This document shows, piece by piece, positions 1 through 8,030 of a DNA stretch of 64,000 nt. The notes under the pieces are model-generated. The model made no database searches. It saw only the letters and a program-made list of their open reading frames with translations, and was not told where the DNA came from. Source of the stretch: Microcoleus sp. bin48.metabat.b7b8b9.023 (GTDB taxonomy: Bacteria > Cyanobacteriota > Cyanobacteriia > Cyanobacteriales > Microcoleaceae); contig NZ_JAAFKG010000013.1 of assembly GCF_013299185.1 (NCBI RefSeq), forward strand, positions 1 through 64,000. The letters are read 5' to 3'. The translations under genes were made by a program, and so were the position numbers. Positions within the stretch are counted from its first letter, which is position 1. The number at the start of each line of letters is the position of its first letter.

Positions 1-54
1 GACTCGTAAAATCTGGGCTTCTCGCTCTAAAATCGTCATGGCAAATTACGGGAA

Positions 55-972
55 ATGGCGGTACCTTCTCGTTTTAGCGGCTTTTCATCGCTCCTGTCAT
101 CTCCGCGAATAATTCATGACACTAGCGCGGATTTAGTAGTCGATGCTAGCGGCAAAGTTTCGTCAACACCTAAATGGTTGAAAAAACTCGGCTATGAATC
201 TCCGCCAGAAACAGTTATCAATGCTTTTGTCGGCTATGCTACCCGCATCTATGAATCCAGCGGTAAATTGTCAGATACAGCGCCTGTATTTGTGTCAACT
301 GCACCGCCATTTCGCACTCGCGGCGGTGCAATTTTCCCGATCGAGGGGAATCGCTGGCTGGTGACTCTCGGCGGGGGCGATCGCGATTATCCGCCCGCAG
401 ACGCAGCAGGTTTTGTAGAATTTGCGCGCAGTCTGCCAACCCCGGTGATTTATGATGCGATTAAAGATGCAAAGGCGATCGCACCTGTGTATAGTTATCG
501 AGGTACAGAAAACCGTTTGCGCCACTACGAACGCCTATCCCGTTATCCTGAAAACTTGGTAATTGTCGGCCATGCAGTTTGTGCTTTCAACCCAGTTTAC
601 GGGCAAGGAATGACGGTTGCTGGATTGGATGCTTTGATGCTGGATGAATGTCTGCAAAAACAGCGTCAGCGGTATCCTGAAGGCGATTTAACAAGCTTTG
701 GGCGACATTTTCAACAAAAACTTGCAAAATTGCATACTATTCCTTGGACGTTTGCGATCAGTCAGGATTCGCGCTATCGGGGAAGTGAGGGTGCGAAACC
801 AAACCTGGCTGCGCGACTGACAATTAATTACATGGATCTGGTGTTAAAAGCGTTGACTACAGATGCGAAAGTTTGTCAAGCTTTTTTGGAAGTGCTACAC
901 ATGATTGAACCACCGACGATTCTTTTTCATCCTAGAATTGCGGTAAAGGCGATCGGGAAACCAGGTTCGTAG
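55..972 (+). CDS. C-terminal part of a FAD-dependent monooxygenase-like protein, probably a broken gene
   Basis: The frame matches the second half of flavin monooxygenase-like proteins (relatives of 2-polyprenyl-6-methoxyphenol hydroxylase). The motif ADLVVDASG is at residues 25-33, but in the family it lies roughly 150 residues in, so the N-terminal GxGxxG FAD-binding fold is missing. An in-frame TAA at 28-30 closes the frame just upstream, and the other two frames at the window edge do not read as the missing half. The later FAD-contact motif reads GHAVCAFNPVYGQG, with His where the family normally has Asp (GDA). The stop TAG at 970-972 lies inside the first 113-bp repeat. I infer a pseudogene, or a gene split by a frameshift just outside the window; a shortened functional product is unlikely. 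Confidence 0.6.
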   Translation: MAVPSRFSGFSSLLSSPRIIHDTSADLVVDASGKVSSTPKWLKKLGYESPPETVINAFVGYATRIYESSGKLSDTAPVFVSTAPPFRTRGGAIFPIEGNRWLVTLGGGDRDYPPADAAGFVEFARSLPTPVIYDAIKDAKAIAPVYSYRGTENRLRHYERLSRYPENLVIVGHAVCAFNPVYGQGMTVAGLDALMLDECLQKQRQRYPEGDLTSFGRHFQQKLAKLHTIPWTFAISQDSRYRGSEGAKPNLAARLTINYMDLVLKALTTDAKVCQAFLEVLHMIEPPTILFHPRIAVKAIGKPGS

Positions 973-1638
973 TGAGGACTTCAGTCCTCATAAAACTCGA
1001 CGAGACCGAACTTTTAACTACAAACTTACTGATGAAAATTCCTCAGGCAAAGGACTGAAGTCCTTACTACAAACCAGGTTCGTAGTGAGGACTTCAGTCC
1101 TCATAAAACTCGACGAGACCGAACTTTTAACTACAAACTTACTGATAAAAATTCCTCAGACAAAGGACTGAAGTCCTTACTACAAACCAGGTTCGTAGTG
1201 AGGACTTCAGTCCTCATAAAACTCGACGAGACCGAACTTTTAACTACAAACTTACTGATAAAAATCCCTCAGACAAAGGACTGAAGTCCTTACTACAAAC
1301 CAGGTTCGTAGTGAGGACTTCAGTCCTCATAAAACTCGACGAGACCGAACTTTTAACTACAAACTTACTGATGAAAATTCCTCAGACAAAGGACTGAAGT
1401 CCTTACTACAAACCAGGTTCGTAGTGAGGACTTCAGTCCTCATAAAACTCGACGAGACCGAACTTTTAACTACAAACTTACTGATAAAAATCCCTCAGAC
1501 AAAGGACTGAAGTCCTTACTACAAACCAGGTTCGTAGTGAGGACTTCAGTCCTCATAAAACTCGACGAGACCGAACTTTTAACTACAAAATTACTGATAA
1601 AAATCCCTCAGACAAAGGACTGAAGTCCTTACTACAAA
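961..1638. repeat. Six head-to-tail copies of a 113-bp repeat
   Basis: Units start at 961, 1074, 1187, 1300, 1413 and 1526, exactly 113 bp apart, with only a few base differences. Each unit has two oppositely oriented arms, GTAGTGAGGACTTCAGTCCT and AGGACTGAAGTCCTTACTAC, about 50 bp apart, so every unit can fold into a long hairpin, and each arm is itself a near-palindrome. The same arm motif recurs at 29.6, 31.5, 32.6, 43.4, 54.3 and 59.1 kb. It is not a CRISPR: the inter-arm sequence is the same in every unit. Confidence 0.97.
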
Positions 1639-1665
1639 CCTGTGTATTTATACTTTAGGCAATTC

Positions 1666-2550
1666 TCAATTTCCAACCAAACAATCTAATTCCCGTTGCA
1701 TTTCGGTGGTAACTCGATCGAAACAAGCATCAACATAATCGCGATCGCCCGCAGCTTCCTTACCGTACCTCTCAAACACAATCGGTTCGCACACGCGAGT
1801 CCGAATTTGCACGGGAAAAGGCAGATTTGGCAAAGGCCCAATACTCAACCCCCAAGGCAATCCCAAATACACCGGAAATACTACCGGATCGATGCCCAAC
1901 AACCACGGCATCCCCAATTCATGCAATTGCTTAACTTCTTCGTACAAATCTGCCAAAACTATTAAAGTATCGTGGGCACCGTGCGATATAATTGGTACAA
2001 TTGGCACTTCTTCTCGCAATGCTAACTTAATAAATCCCTTACGTCCGGCAAAGTAGATTTTATTACGCAAGTGATAGGGACGAAAAGTATCTTCGGCGCC
2101 ACCAGGATACACCAGAACCGGGGCATTTTTTCGCAAAGCTGCGATCGCCATTTTCGGATGTGCTTTGATTGCACCGCACTGCACCGCCATACCAGCAATA
2201 TCAGCAGAAACGTCCCAAACCGTCGGGTGCATCAATCCGTAGGCCAAGCGTTCCGTACCGTACCTGTGGAACCATTCGTATAGGAACATAAACATATCAG
2301 GAGCGGCGATTCCCCCGTTGTGAGAGCCGACAATCAGCATTTTTCCGCGTGCGGGGACGTGGTGCCACCCGTCGCTTTGGACGCGAAAATAGTAGCGGTA
2401 CAGCCATTCCCAGAGCGGCAGCATTAGTTTTATGAAGTCGGGATTGCGATCGTCCAAAGATAAACCGTCAAAGCGAGATGTTTGGCTGTTGTTTCTGGGG
2501 CTGGATGCAGAATATTTCATTGATTGGTGCTTAAGTGCGATCGGCGGCAA
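1666..2550 (-). CDS. Lysophospholipid acyltransferase-family protein
   Basis: Probably transfers an acyl chain to a glycerol-type or other lipid acceptor at the membrane. Seen: the acyltransferase block SHNGGIAAPDM (catalytic His, later Asp) near residue 75, then AIKAHPKMA, and the glycine-rich block YPGGAEDTFRP near residue 150, spaced as in the DGAT2/PlsC-like superfamily. At up to 294 residues it fits the cyanobacterial members. The ATG at 2520 (MKYSASS) is an alternative start, and conserved sequence begins well after it. It stands alone on the minus strand, with repeats on both sides. The acceptor lipid cannot be told from sequence. Confidence 0.85.
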   Translation of the reverse strand: MPPIALKHQSMKYSASSPRNNSQTSRFDGLSLDDRNPDFIKLMLPLWEWLYRYYFRVQSDGWHHVPARGKMLIVGSHNGGIAAPDMFMFLYEWFHRYGTERLAYGLMHPTVWDVSADIAGMAVQCGAIKAHPKMAIAALRKNAPVLVYPGGAEDTFRPYHLRNKIYFAGRKGFIKLALREEVPIVPIISHGAHDTLIVLADLYEEVKQLHELGMPWLLGIDPVVFPVYLGLPWGLSIGPLPNLPFPVQIRTRVCEPIVFERYGKEAAGDRDYVDACFDRVTTEMQRELDCLVGN

Positions 2551-2744
2551 AAAAGTATTGTTTTAGTATTGCAAATTCTTGGAAATTGACATATACTTTA
2601 TTTATAATGGGAATTGGAGACTTAAAAATAAAAAACTCACTATTTCCATTATCCTATATACATTCTCATAGTACAGCAAAAGACCGAGAAAAGTCAACAC
2701 CATATTAAGCGATTTTTAACAGTTAAATCATAAATTCTTGGACA
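2551..2744. other. Spacer upstream of the acyltransferase gene
   Basis: About 190 bp of AT-rich DNA with no gene. It presumably holds the acyltransferase promoter on the minus strand. I could not place promoter boxes confidently. Confidence 0.4.
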
Positions 2745-2850
2745 TACAGCAGTTCTCAGAAAGATAAGGTATGTTGTTGGGCTTCAGCCCTCTTAGTTTA
2801 AGGATTGTGTGTGGTGTCAGTTATACCTCATATTTTTGAGAAAGGCTATA
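2745..2850. mobile_element. 106-bp inverted-repeat (MITE-like) element, copy 1
   Basis: The left end (TACAGCAGTTCTCAGAAAGA...) is an imperfect inverted copy of the right end, which read inward begins TATAGCCTTTCTCAAAAATA; the match extends about 27 bp and ends at GGTA/TACC. The interior carries GTTGTTGGGCTTCAGCCCTCTT. A second full copy is at 35605-35711, a diverged one at 32752-32900 and a half copy near 62743. Equal length and matching termini suggest a non-autonomous transposed element. It overlaps the last 30 bases of the neighbouring STAND ATPase gene. Confidence 0.75.
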
Positions 2851-4203
2851 CTGCCTCAAGACAGGTGGCAAAGTATAAAAACTTTCTGTTTTGTCAATGA
2901 AGCAACGCCGCGATAAAGATTGTAGGGCATTGAGCAAATCTGGCGATCGCATAGTGCCATATTCTAGTAATTTTGTCAAATTGACTGGTTCACTTTCCCG
3001 ACAAAACAAGGAGAGGACTTGTTTTTCTATTTCCGATAAGCGACTAAACTGCTGCTGCAAAACATCTTTCAAATCTTCTGGCAACAATACGGTATCATTT
3101 AACAATAACTCAGTCGCGCCAATTCCCAACTCTTGAATCAGAGTCGCCACGCTTTTTAACCATAACGGATTGCCTTGGTAGCGGTGAATGAGTGTTTCGC
3201 AGTTCTCGATTTCTGTTAATCCTTTATCTCGGAGTATTTCCCGCGCGGCCGCAGTGTCTAAGCCTGTGAGTTGTAAAATACGAATGGGAGTATTTTCGCT
3301 GGTGAGTTGAGGAACTTCTTTGGGTGGTTCCCAACCGATTAGCAGGAAGCAACTTTGATGGGATAATTTTTCTATTTGTTTAAATAAAGAGCGATATTCT
3401 TCGTATCCTGGTTTATATTTTCCTGCTAATTCGCCGCTGCTGAACAAATTGTGAATGTCATCTAAGACTACTAAACACCGATGTTTTTGTAAATATTTAA
3501 TTAGGGGTAATGCTTTCTGGTTAGTTGTCGGGGAATCTTGCTTTTGGGAGTGCGAGAAAAACTGGATTAAGTTGACCTCAAATTCACCGAGGGTGGGGGA
3601 TGTGTCGAGATTCCGCCAAATGACGCATTCAAACTCGTCTTTGATTTGTTGTACGAGTTGGACTGCTAGGGATGTTTTGCCGATGCCGAGTCCGCCGGTG
3701 AGGGTTATGAGGCGGCAGTTTTGTTGTAAAATCCAGGTTGTGAGGGTTTGGAGTTCGGAAGTGCGATCGAAGAAAGCACCTAATTCCGGCATCTCGCTTA
3801 AATCTTGATGCGATGTTTGTTGATTTGGTGGGTGTGAGTTTGGTATGTTTGGCGGGTGTCTAGCTTCTCCACAAATGTTGAAACTACCTGTCACATTTTG
3901 TGTCACGTTTTGTGCAAAGTTTAAAAGATTCGAGTTTTGTAACCTCTGCATAGCTGCTCTAAAATTCGTTTTACTGACTTTTTCTTCTAACTCTTCTGAA
4001 AGTATCTGCCATAATTCTGAGCCTACTTTCCTCACACTACTGGCTGAACAGTCAAAATCTTTGGCTATGTGCTTGTATGTTTCACGTTCTACAGTGCCTT
4101 TTAGTACCGCTTCCTGTACGTCGTCTAGGTGTGCACCAGTTTTCTCGAAGACTATTTTGTCTGCTAGTTTTAACGCTTCTTTTAGGTTCATTTGGCTCAG
4201 CAA
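2821..4203 (-). CDS. Short STAND/NB-ARC ATPase with N-terminal helical domain
   Basis: Signal-transduction ATPase of the AP-ATPase/STAND class. Residues about 5-90 match the helical HTH-like domain common at the start of cyanobacterial NB-ARC proteins (KHIAKDFDCSASSVRKV). A Gln/Pro/His-rich linker follows, then Walker A GGLGIGKTS (Lys176), Walker B CLVVLDDI (Asp248/249), GLDTAAAREIL, and a winged-helix segment ending in TLPPVLRQ. No WD40, TPR or other sensor repeats follow, although most relatives have them. The last ten codons (YSLSQKYEV plus stop) are exactly the terminus of the 2745-2850 element, so the gene end was supplied by that insertion. It may be truncated or a minimal form. ATG at 4191 is an alternative start. 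Confidence 0.85.
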   Translation of the reverse strand: MLSQMNLKEALKLADKIVFEKTGAHLDDVQEAVLKGTVERETYKHIAKDFDCSASSVRKVGSELWQILSEELEEKVSKTNFRAAMQRLQNSNLLNFAQNVTQNVTGSFNICGEARHPPNIPNSHPPNQQTSHQDLSEMPELGAFFDRTSELQTLTTWILQQNCRLITLTGGLGIGKTSLAVQLVQQIKDEFECVIWRNLDTSPTLGEFEVNLIQFFSHSQKQDSPTTNQKALPLIKYLQKHRCLVVLDDIHNLFSSGELAGKYKPGYEEYRSLFKQIEKLSHQSCFLLIGWEPPKEVPQLTSENTPIRILQLTGLDTAAAREILRDKGLTEIENCETLIHRYQGNPLWLKSVATLIQELGIGATELLLNDTVLLPEDLKDVLQQQFSRLSEIEKQVLSLFCRESEPVNLTKLLEYGTMRSPDLLNALQSLSRRCFIDKTESFYTLPPVLRQYSLSQKYEV

Positions 4204-4515
4204 CTATTAGTTGGCTTGTATTATAGCTCGAATTTTACTACATTTTAATACATTTTGATACAAATTTAAATTAAATTAAGGATCGCTGGAGGCAGACTGG
4301 GAACAAAGTTGAACATTTTTGGGCTAGACAAAGCTTTGATTTATAGGGATTATAGGAGAAGTATAAAGCGTCACCGTAAGGATTGATTAGTTGCAGTTCT
4401 ATCCAATTTAATGGTGTATTCTAACGCAGTGGCTGTCTAATTAAGGATTAGCTTTCAAAATTGATTTCCACTAAGAATAGAAAAAATAGTTATCCGTCAA
4501 AAAAGGAACCAGCAA
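4204..4515. other. Spacer between divergent STAND ATPase and exported-protein genes
   Basis: About 310 bp, AT-rich, no recognisable gene. It must contain the divergent promoters for both neighbours. An AAGGA ribosome-binding site sits just before 4516. Confidence 0.4.
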
Positions 4516-5067
4516 ATGAAAACAGCATATCAAAAAAATCGAGTATGGCGGTTTTTCACCTTTTCAATGCGTTCATTACTAATCGCAGGATTGATAGTGA
4601 CTACTTCGGCTATCTCTATCTCTGCGTCATCAAGAGCTCCTGGAATAATTGATAGCCCTCAAGAGGGAACTTGTCGAAGCGGACGTAATCGAGAACGTGT
4701 CACTTGTTATTTCCCGTCGGTGACATGGACATACGGTAATGCTCTCGCTGTTGAATATAAAGGTGGAAGTGGGGCTGATGTTTTCTGGTACACTGCTCAA
4801 GAGATTCAAGGGGCATCATTTTCTGGAAAAGTAACTGCTAAAATAGAAACACAGGTTGTTAGTGTTGGTGGAGAAGTAGAATTCAAAGATGATGGAAAGC
4901 GATTAAACACACTCCAGCAAAAATGTATTATTGGATCGCCTCAACATAATCAGCAGACATATTGTCAAAATCCTTTCCGTGGATCTCCTGTTATGGTTCG
5001 AGTAGTTCCTCACAACAACAATTGGGAAACAACTTTCCTGGTTCATAACGATCCCGCAATACGTTAG
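4516..5067 (+). CDS. Exported protein of unknown function
   Basis: 183 residues. A hydrophobic stretch at about residues 19-37 preceded by Arg/Lys looks like a signal peptide or single anchor, so the rest (AT-rich codons, four Cys, beta-rich pattern) is probably periplasmic or secreted. An AAGGA ribosome-binding site lies 9 bases before the ATG. I do not recognise a family. It stands upstream of, and in the same direction as, the membrane protein/AHH nuclease pair, 230 bp away, and shares their AT-rich composition; whether it belongs with them is open. Confidence 0.6.
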   Translation: MKTAYQKNRVWRFFTFSMRSLLIAGLIVTTSAISISASSRAPGIIDSPQEGTCRSGRNRERVTCYFPSVTWTYGNALAVEYKGGSGADVFWYTAQEIQGASFSGKVTAKIETQVVSVGGEVEFKDDGKRLNTLQQKCIIGSPQHNQQTYCQNPFRGSPVMVRVVPHNNNWETTFLVHNDPAIR

Positions 5068-5298
5068 CAAAATTCGTAGTGCGATCGCCCTTACTTATTG
5101 GTTGGGTTGAAGCAAGGAAACCCAACCTCTTTTTCCACTCACAATCTTATCCATTTCTACTATTCTAATGTAAAGATTATACGAATAGCGATCGCCTATA
5201 ACACCCTTCGGGAACACGCCCCATGCTAACTTTCAGTTCCACTTACAAATATTGATCCACTTTTAGTTTTCACTTAAGCCACAAACTTAGGAGGTAAG

Positions 5299-5766
5299 AT
5301 GACCGAGAATCGAAAGCCAGAAAAAGCAAAAGATTTCAGCGAAAAGTTCCTGCAAATATCAGGTAAGGTCTTTGAAGTTCTTGGAAAAATCATCAAATGG
5401 TGGTTCTGGATCTCAATGTTTTCAGTTGGAGTAATATTTTGGCTTCTTGACCTTTGGTTAGGTGATGGTCGTAATCCTATCCCTGCTCCTTGGGATAAGA
5501 AGCAACCTGAATTCGATCCAAATCAGTTCCGAAACAAGTTAGAGAATGCTACGGTTGAAGACCTTATTAATCAGTTTAACAAACAGTTTGAAGAACTTGA
5601 AAATGGCAATAAGCTAGAACCTGAAGAGAAAAGAGTTATCCGCAAAATCAAAGGTTTAGATCGCTCAAAACTGCGCTCTCAAGTTGTGAGAGATAATTTG
5701 GATATAAACGAACTTGAAATACTTTTTCTGTTGCTTTTGAAACTACTTAGTGGTGAATTAGGGTAA
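5299..5766 (+). CDS. Small membrane protein, partner of the AHH nuclease gene
   Basis: 155 residues: a charged N-terminus, one strong membrane segment at about residues 34-54 (WWFWISMFSVGVIFWLLD), then a charged helical domain ending in LLLLLKLLSGELG. An excellent ribosome-binding site (AGGAGGT) precedes the ATG. The stop at 5766 is 4 bases before the AHH nuclease start, so the two are almost certainly co-transcribed and translationally linked. No family recognised. By context it could be an immunity, anchoring or export partner of the nuclease. Confidence 0.75.
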   Translation: MTENRKPEKAKDFSEKFLQISGKVFEVLGKIIKWWFWISMFSVGVIFWLLDLWLGDGRNPIPAPWDKKQPEFDPNQFRNKLENATVEDLINQFNKQFEELENGNKLEPEEKRVIRKIKGLDRSKLRSQVVRDNLDINELEILFLLLLKLLSGELG

Positions 5767-5770
5767 TCTC

Positions 5771-6421
5771 ATGGGAATGGGACAGTGGACAAATCAGGTG
5801 GTTACACCAGGCTCCGTCTTTCATAACAGGTACAATATTCAGCCTGGTGAGTATTCGATGATGTACGATCAATATGCACAAGAGTTTCTTATCAAAGATG
5901 CTAAAACAGGTAAAATTGTAAAGAGAGAGCAACTTAGTTCACCATTAGACCTTGTTATGTTGATCTCGCATTTGCATATATCTGAGAAAATAGATCCAGA
6001 AATAGCTAAAGCTCTCGAACGAGGAGAAACGCCTCAAACTACAGAACTCATAGACCATCATATTATTCCAGTGCATCTTTGGGATAAATCGGAACTGATA
6101 AAACAGGCAGTGAAAATAACAAATATAAATATGAATGGGGCAGAAAATATAATTCCATTGCCTAAAAAAATTCATAAGTCATTTCATGGAAAGAAATCAG
6201 GTTATTCTGAAATGATAGTTGAGCGCCTTCGAGATGAATGGAATCATCTTGTTGACTATAAATTTCATAATAATCCTTGCGAAGTTGAGCGAACTGTACT
6301 ATCGCTTATAGCTGCTATTAGAGATGATTTAGAAGATTTGGTACAGGAAGAACTTTCTATAAGAGATTGGTATAGTGAAGCACTTTTTAATATGTTCAAA
6401 AAAAAGCCTAAGTCTAATTAA
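5771..6421 (+). CDS. AHH-type (HNH/Endo VII superfamily) nuclease-like protein
   Basis: 216 residues. The central block reads DHHIIPVHLW (residues 95-104), later MNGAENIIPLP (Asn126) and HKSFHGKKSGYSEMI (His135, His139, Tyr145). This order (paired His, then N..PLP, then H..HG..Y) is the signature of the AHH nuclease family found in polymorphic toxins; the leading residue is Asp rather than Ala. The protein is not a long toxin with export modules: only about 90 residues precede the nuclease block. It is the second gene of a two-gene unit after a membrane protein. I infer a DNase or RNase effector; the target is unknown. Confidence 0.75.
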   Translation: MGMGQWTNQVVTPGSVFHNRYNIQPGEYSMMYDQYAQEFLIKDAKTGKIVKREQLSSPLDLVMLISHLHISEKIDPEIAKALERGETPQTTELIDHHIIPVHLWDKSELIKQAVKITNINMNGAENIIPLPKKIHKSFHGKKSGYSEMIVERLRDEWNHLVDYKFHNNPCEVERTVLSLIAAIRDDLEDLVQEELSIRDWYSEALFNMFKKKPKSN

Positions 6422-6512
6422 AAATTGCCCCTTTTTCAAGAAACCGGGTTTCTCATATAACTAAAGCATCCCAGCCAAGATTTTGTTCAGAAAGCCAGTT
6501 TCTCACCCCCAC

Positions 6513-6555
6513 GCGATCGCCCTTTCTTCTTTCAGATGACCGATCGCCTAAAATA
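6513..6555. repeat. HIP1-containing 43-bp repeat, copy 1 (others at 7290-7332 and 7388-7430)
   Basis: GCGATCGCCCTTT, then a CT-rich stretch, then GATGACCGATCGCCTAAAAT. Three copies surround the toxin-antitoxin genes at 6.6-7.2 kb. Each contains the HIP1 core and a second CGATCGCC in the other orientation, so it can form a weak stem. Confidence 0.8.
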
Positions 6556-6611
6556 AAATATCGATCGACACTCGTTATAATCAAAGTATCAATCCTCCAC
6601 CAGATGCCACG

Positions 6612-6878
6612 ATGACTATCAAAGAACTCCTGATCCAAGAAATCGATAGCACCCCTGACGAAGTGCTGGCGGATCTTCTCAGCTTGGTGCGATCGCTCAA
6701 ATCGCCTCTACACCCCCAACTCAATACCTACGAACAACTGCTAGATCGCATCGATTACCTCGAAGCAATCATCGGCATTCGCAAAGGACTTGAAAGCTTC
6801 GATCGAGGTGAAGGAATACCAGTAGATCGAGCTATGACAGCCCTACAGCAGCAGTTCAACATACCTCCCCGTCTATGA
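6612..6878 (+). CDS. Antitoxin-like protein of a ParE/RelE-type pair
   Basis: 88 residues, acidic and helical, with the tail GIRKGLESFDRGEGIPVDRAM and the ending QQQFNIPPRL, typical of cyanobacterial antitoxins encoded just before ParE/RelE toxins. Its stop (TGA 6876-6878) overlaps the toxin ATG (6875-6877) in the ATGA arrangement, the usual coupling of such operons. The gene is intact although its toxin is interrupted by a stop codon. The antitoxin presumably binds the toxin and represses its own promoter. Confidence 0.75.
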   Translation: MTIKELLIQEIDSTPDEVLADLLSLVRSLKSPLHPQLNTYEQLLDRIDYLEAIIGIRKGLESFDRGEGIPVDRAMTALQQQFNIPPRL

Positions 6879-7195
6879 GTTATCAAGTCCTAATTTAACC
6901 ACCCGCCTTTGCTGACATTGAAACTGCCTACCGTTGGATGTGCGATTATCAAAGTGCTGATGCTGCAAGTCATTGGTATTACGAGCTTCAAGACGCGATC
7001 GCATCTCTACAACAGTTTCCTTACCGTTGCTCAGTCGCACCCGAAGCTGCCATTATTGGTAGGGAAATTCGACAACTGTGGGTTGGAAAAGGAAGAAACT
7101 ATAGGATTCTGTTTGTGGTGGAGGAGGATACCGTCGCGATATTACACATTCGCCACCGCCGTCAAGCGCCTTTAGATATCGATCCACCAGAGTAG
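6875..7195 (+). pseudogene. ParE/RelE-family toxin gene interrupted by a nonsense codon
   Basis: From the ATG at 6875 (overlapping the antitoxin stop) the frame reads MSYQVLI, then TAA at 6896-6898, then PPAFADIETAYRWM and on to 7195. The downstream part (CVAPEAA-like centre, GREIRQLWVGKGRNYRILF, VAILHIRHRR) is a clear ParE/RelE toxin. Removing the single stop gives a normal-length toxin of about 106 residues. The longest uninterrupted product starts at ATG 6938 (85 residues) and lacks the first helix. Most likely an inactivated toxin; restart at 6938 or stop read-through are the alternatives. Confidence 0.8.
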
Positions 7196-7511
7196 TCGTA
7201 TCAAATAGTCAATAAAAAATCTTGCACTTCAAATCAAATACCAAATACTGCGATGATTTTACGAGTTGCAATGCTTGAGTTAAAAAAGAGCGATCGCCCT
7301 TTGTTGTTTCAGATGACCGATCGCCTAAAATGAAAGAGCGATCGCCCTTCACACCAAATACCAAACACTGCCATGATTGCGCGGAGTGCGATCGCCCTTT
7401 CTTCTTTCTGATGACCGATCGCCTAAAATGAAAGAGCGATCGCCCTTATCTAATTCACCGCCAACCAACCCGACATATTCAGCAGTTTTCTTGACCAAAT
7501 TATCCAAATCT
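7196..7511. repeat. HIP1-rich repeat spacer
   Basis: No gene. Contains two copies of the 43-bp HIP1 repeat (7290-7332 and 7388-7430) and two copies of a CAAATACCAAATACTGCGATGATT-like motif (near 7230 and 7358), a third of which lies near 8608. Confidence 0.7.
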
Positions 7512-8030
7512 TTAGGCTGTTTTACTTGCCTTCTCCCTTTTTCGTTTGCGCCATCTTTCCGCTGTTTCTTTAATAGCCTGTATTTCCTCAAAATCCACCT
7601 GCATCACAGCAGTTTTAAACTCCAAACCCAAAGCCAAGCTAATCTCAAGAATTTCCATCAGACTAGCATTTTGATATTTTCTTTTCTCGTATTCCTTGAT
7701 GCGTTCTGGGTCAATATCCAAAATTTTCGCTAGTTCTTCTTCACTCATTTTGGCAGCCATCCTAGCTTTAATTAAAGCCTCTGACAGTCTATTGAAATCC
7801 TCAACTACAATTTCGATCGGCTTGCTTTTGTCCCACGCCATCAATCTTTCATATTCCGCTATTTCTTCATGCAATTGATCCAAATGGCGCTGGATCGAGC
7901 CTCTACCTGCATCCCATTTGAGAAAGTCCTTCCTTTTTGCTTCTTCATCCCGCTCCATTGCTGCTAGAGTTTTGTTGAATTTCTCGACCCATTCTTTGCT
8001 GACTTCATACTCTAGTTCATCTTTAATCAT
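7512..8030 (-). CDS. XRE-family helix-turn-helix protein, partner of the DUF6932-like gene
   Basis: About 172 residues. An N-terminal helical, charged region is followed by a helix-turn-helix at about residues 90-145 (IKARMAAKMSEEELAKILD, then PERIKEYEKRKYQNASL), and a basic tail. The ATG at 8030 overlaps the stop of the upstream gene as ATGA; a GTG at 8039 would add three residues. By analogy with other HTH/enzyme pairs it is probably the antitoxin and autoregulator. Adjacent HIP1 repeats mark the end of the operon. Confidence 0.75.
   Translation of the reverse strand: MIKDELEYEVSKEWVEKFNKTLAAMERDEEAKRKDFLKWDAGRGSIQRHLDQLHEEIAEYERLMAWDKSKPIEIVVEDFNRLSEALIKARMAAKMSEEELAKILDIDPERIKEYEKRKYQNASLMEILEISLALGLEFKTAVMQVDFEEIQAIKETAERWRKRKREKASKTA

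Noticed and set aside
961-1638. CRISPR-like array of 113-bp units
   Set aside because: All parts of the unit repeat; there are no unique spacers and no cas genes.
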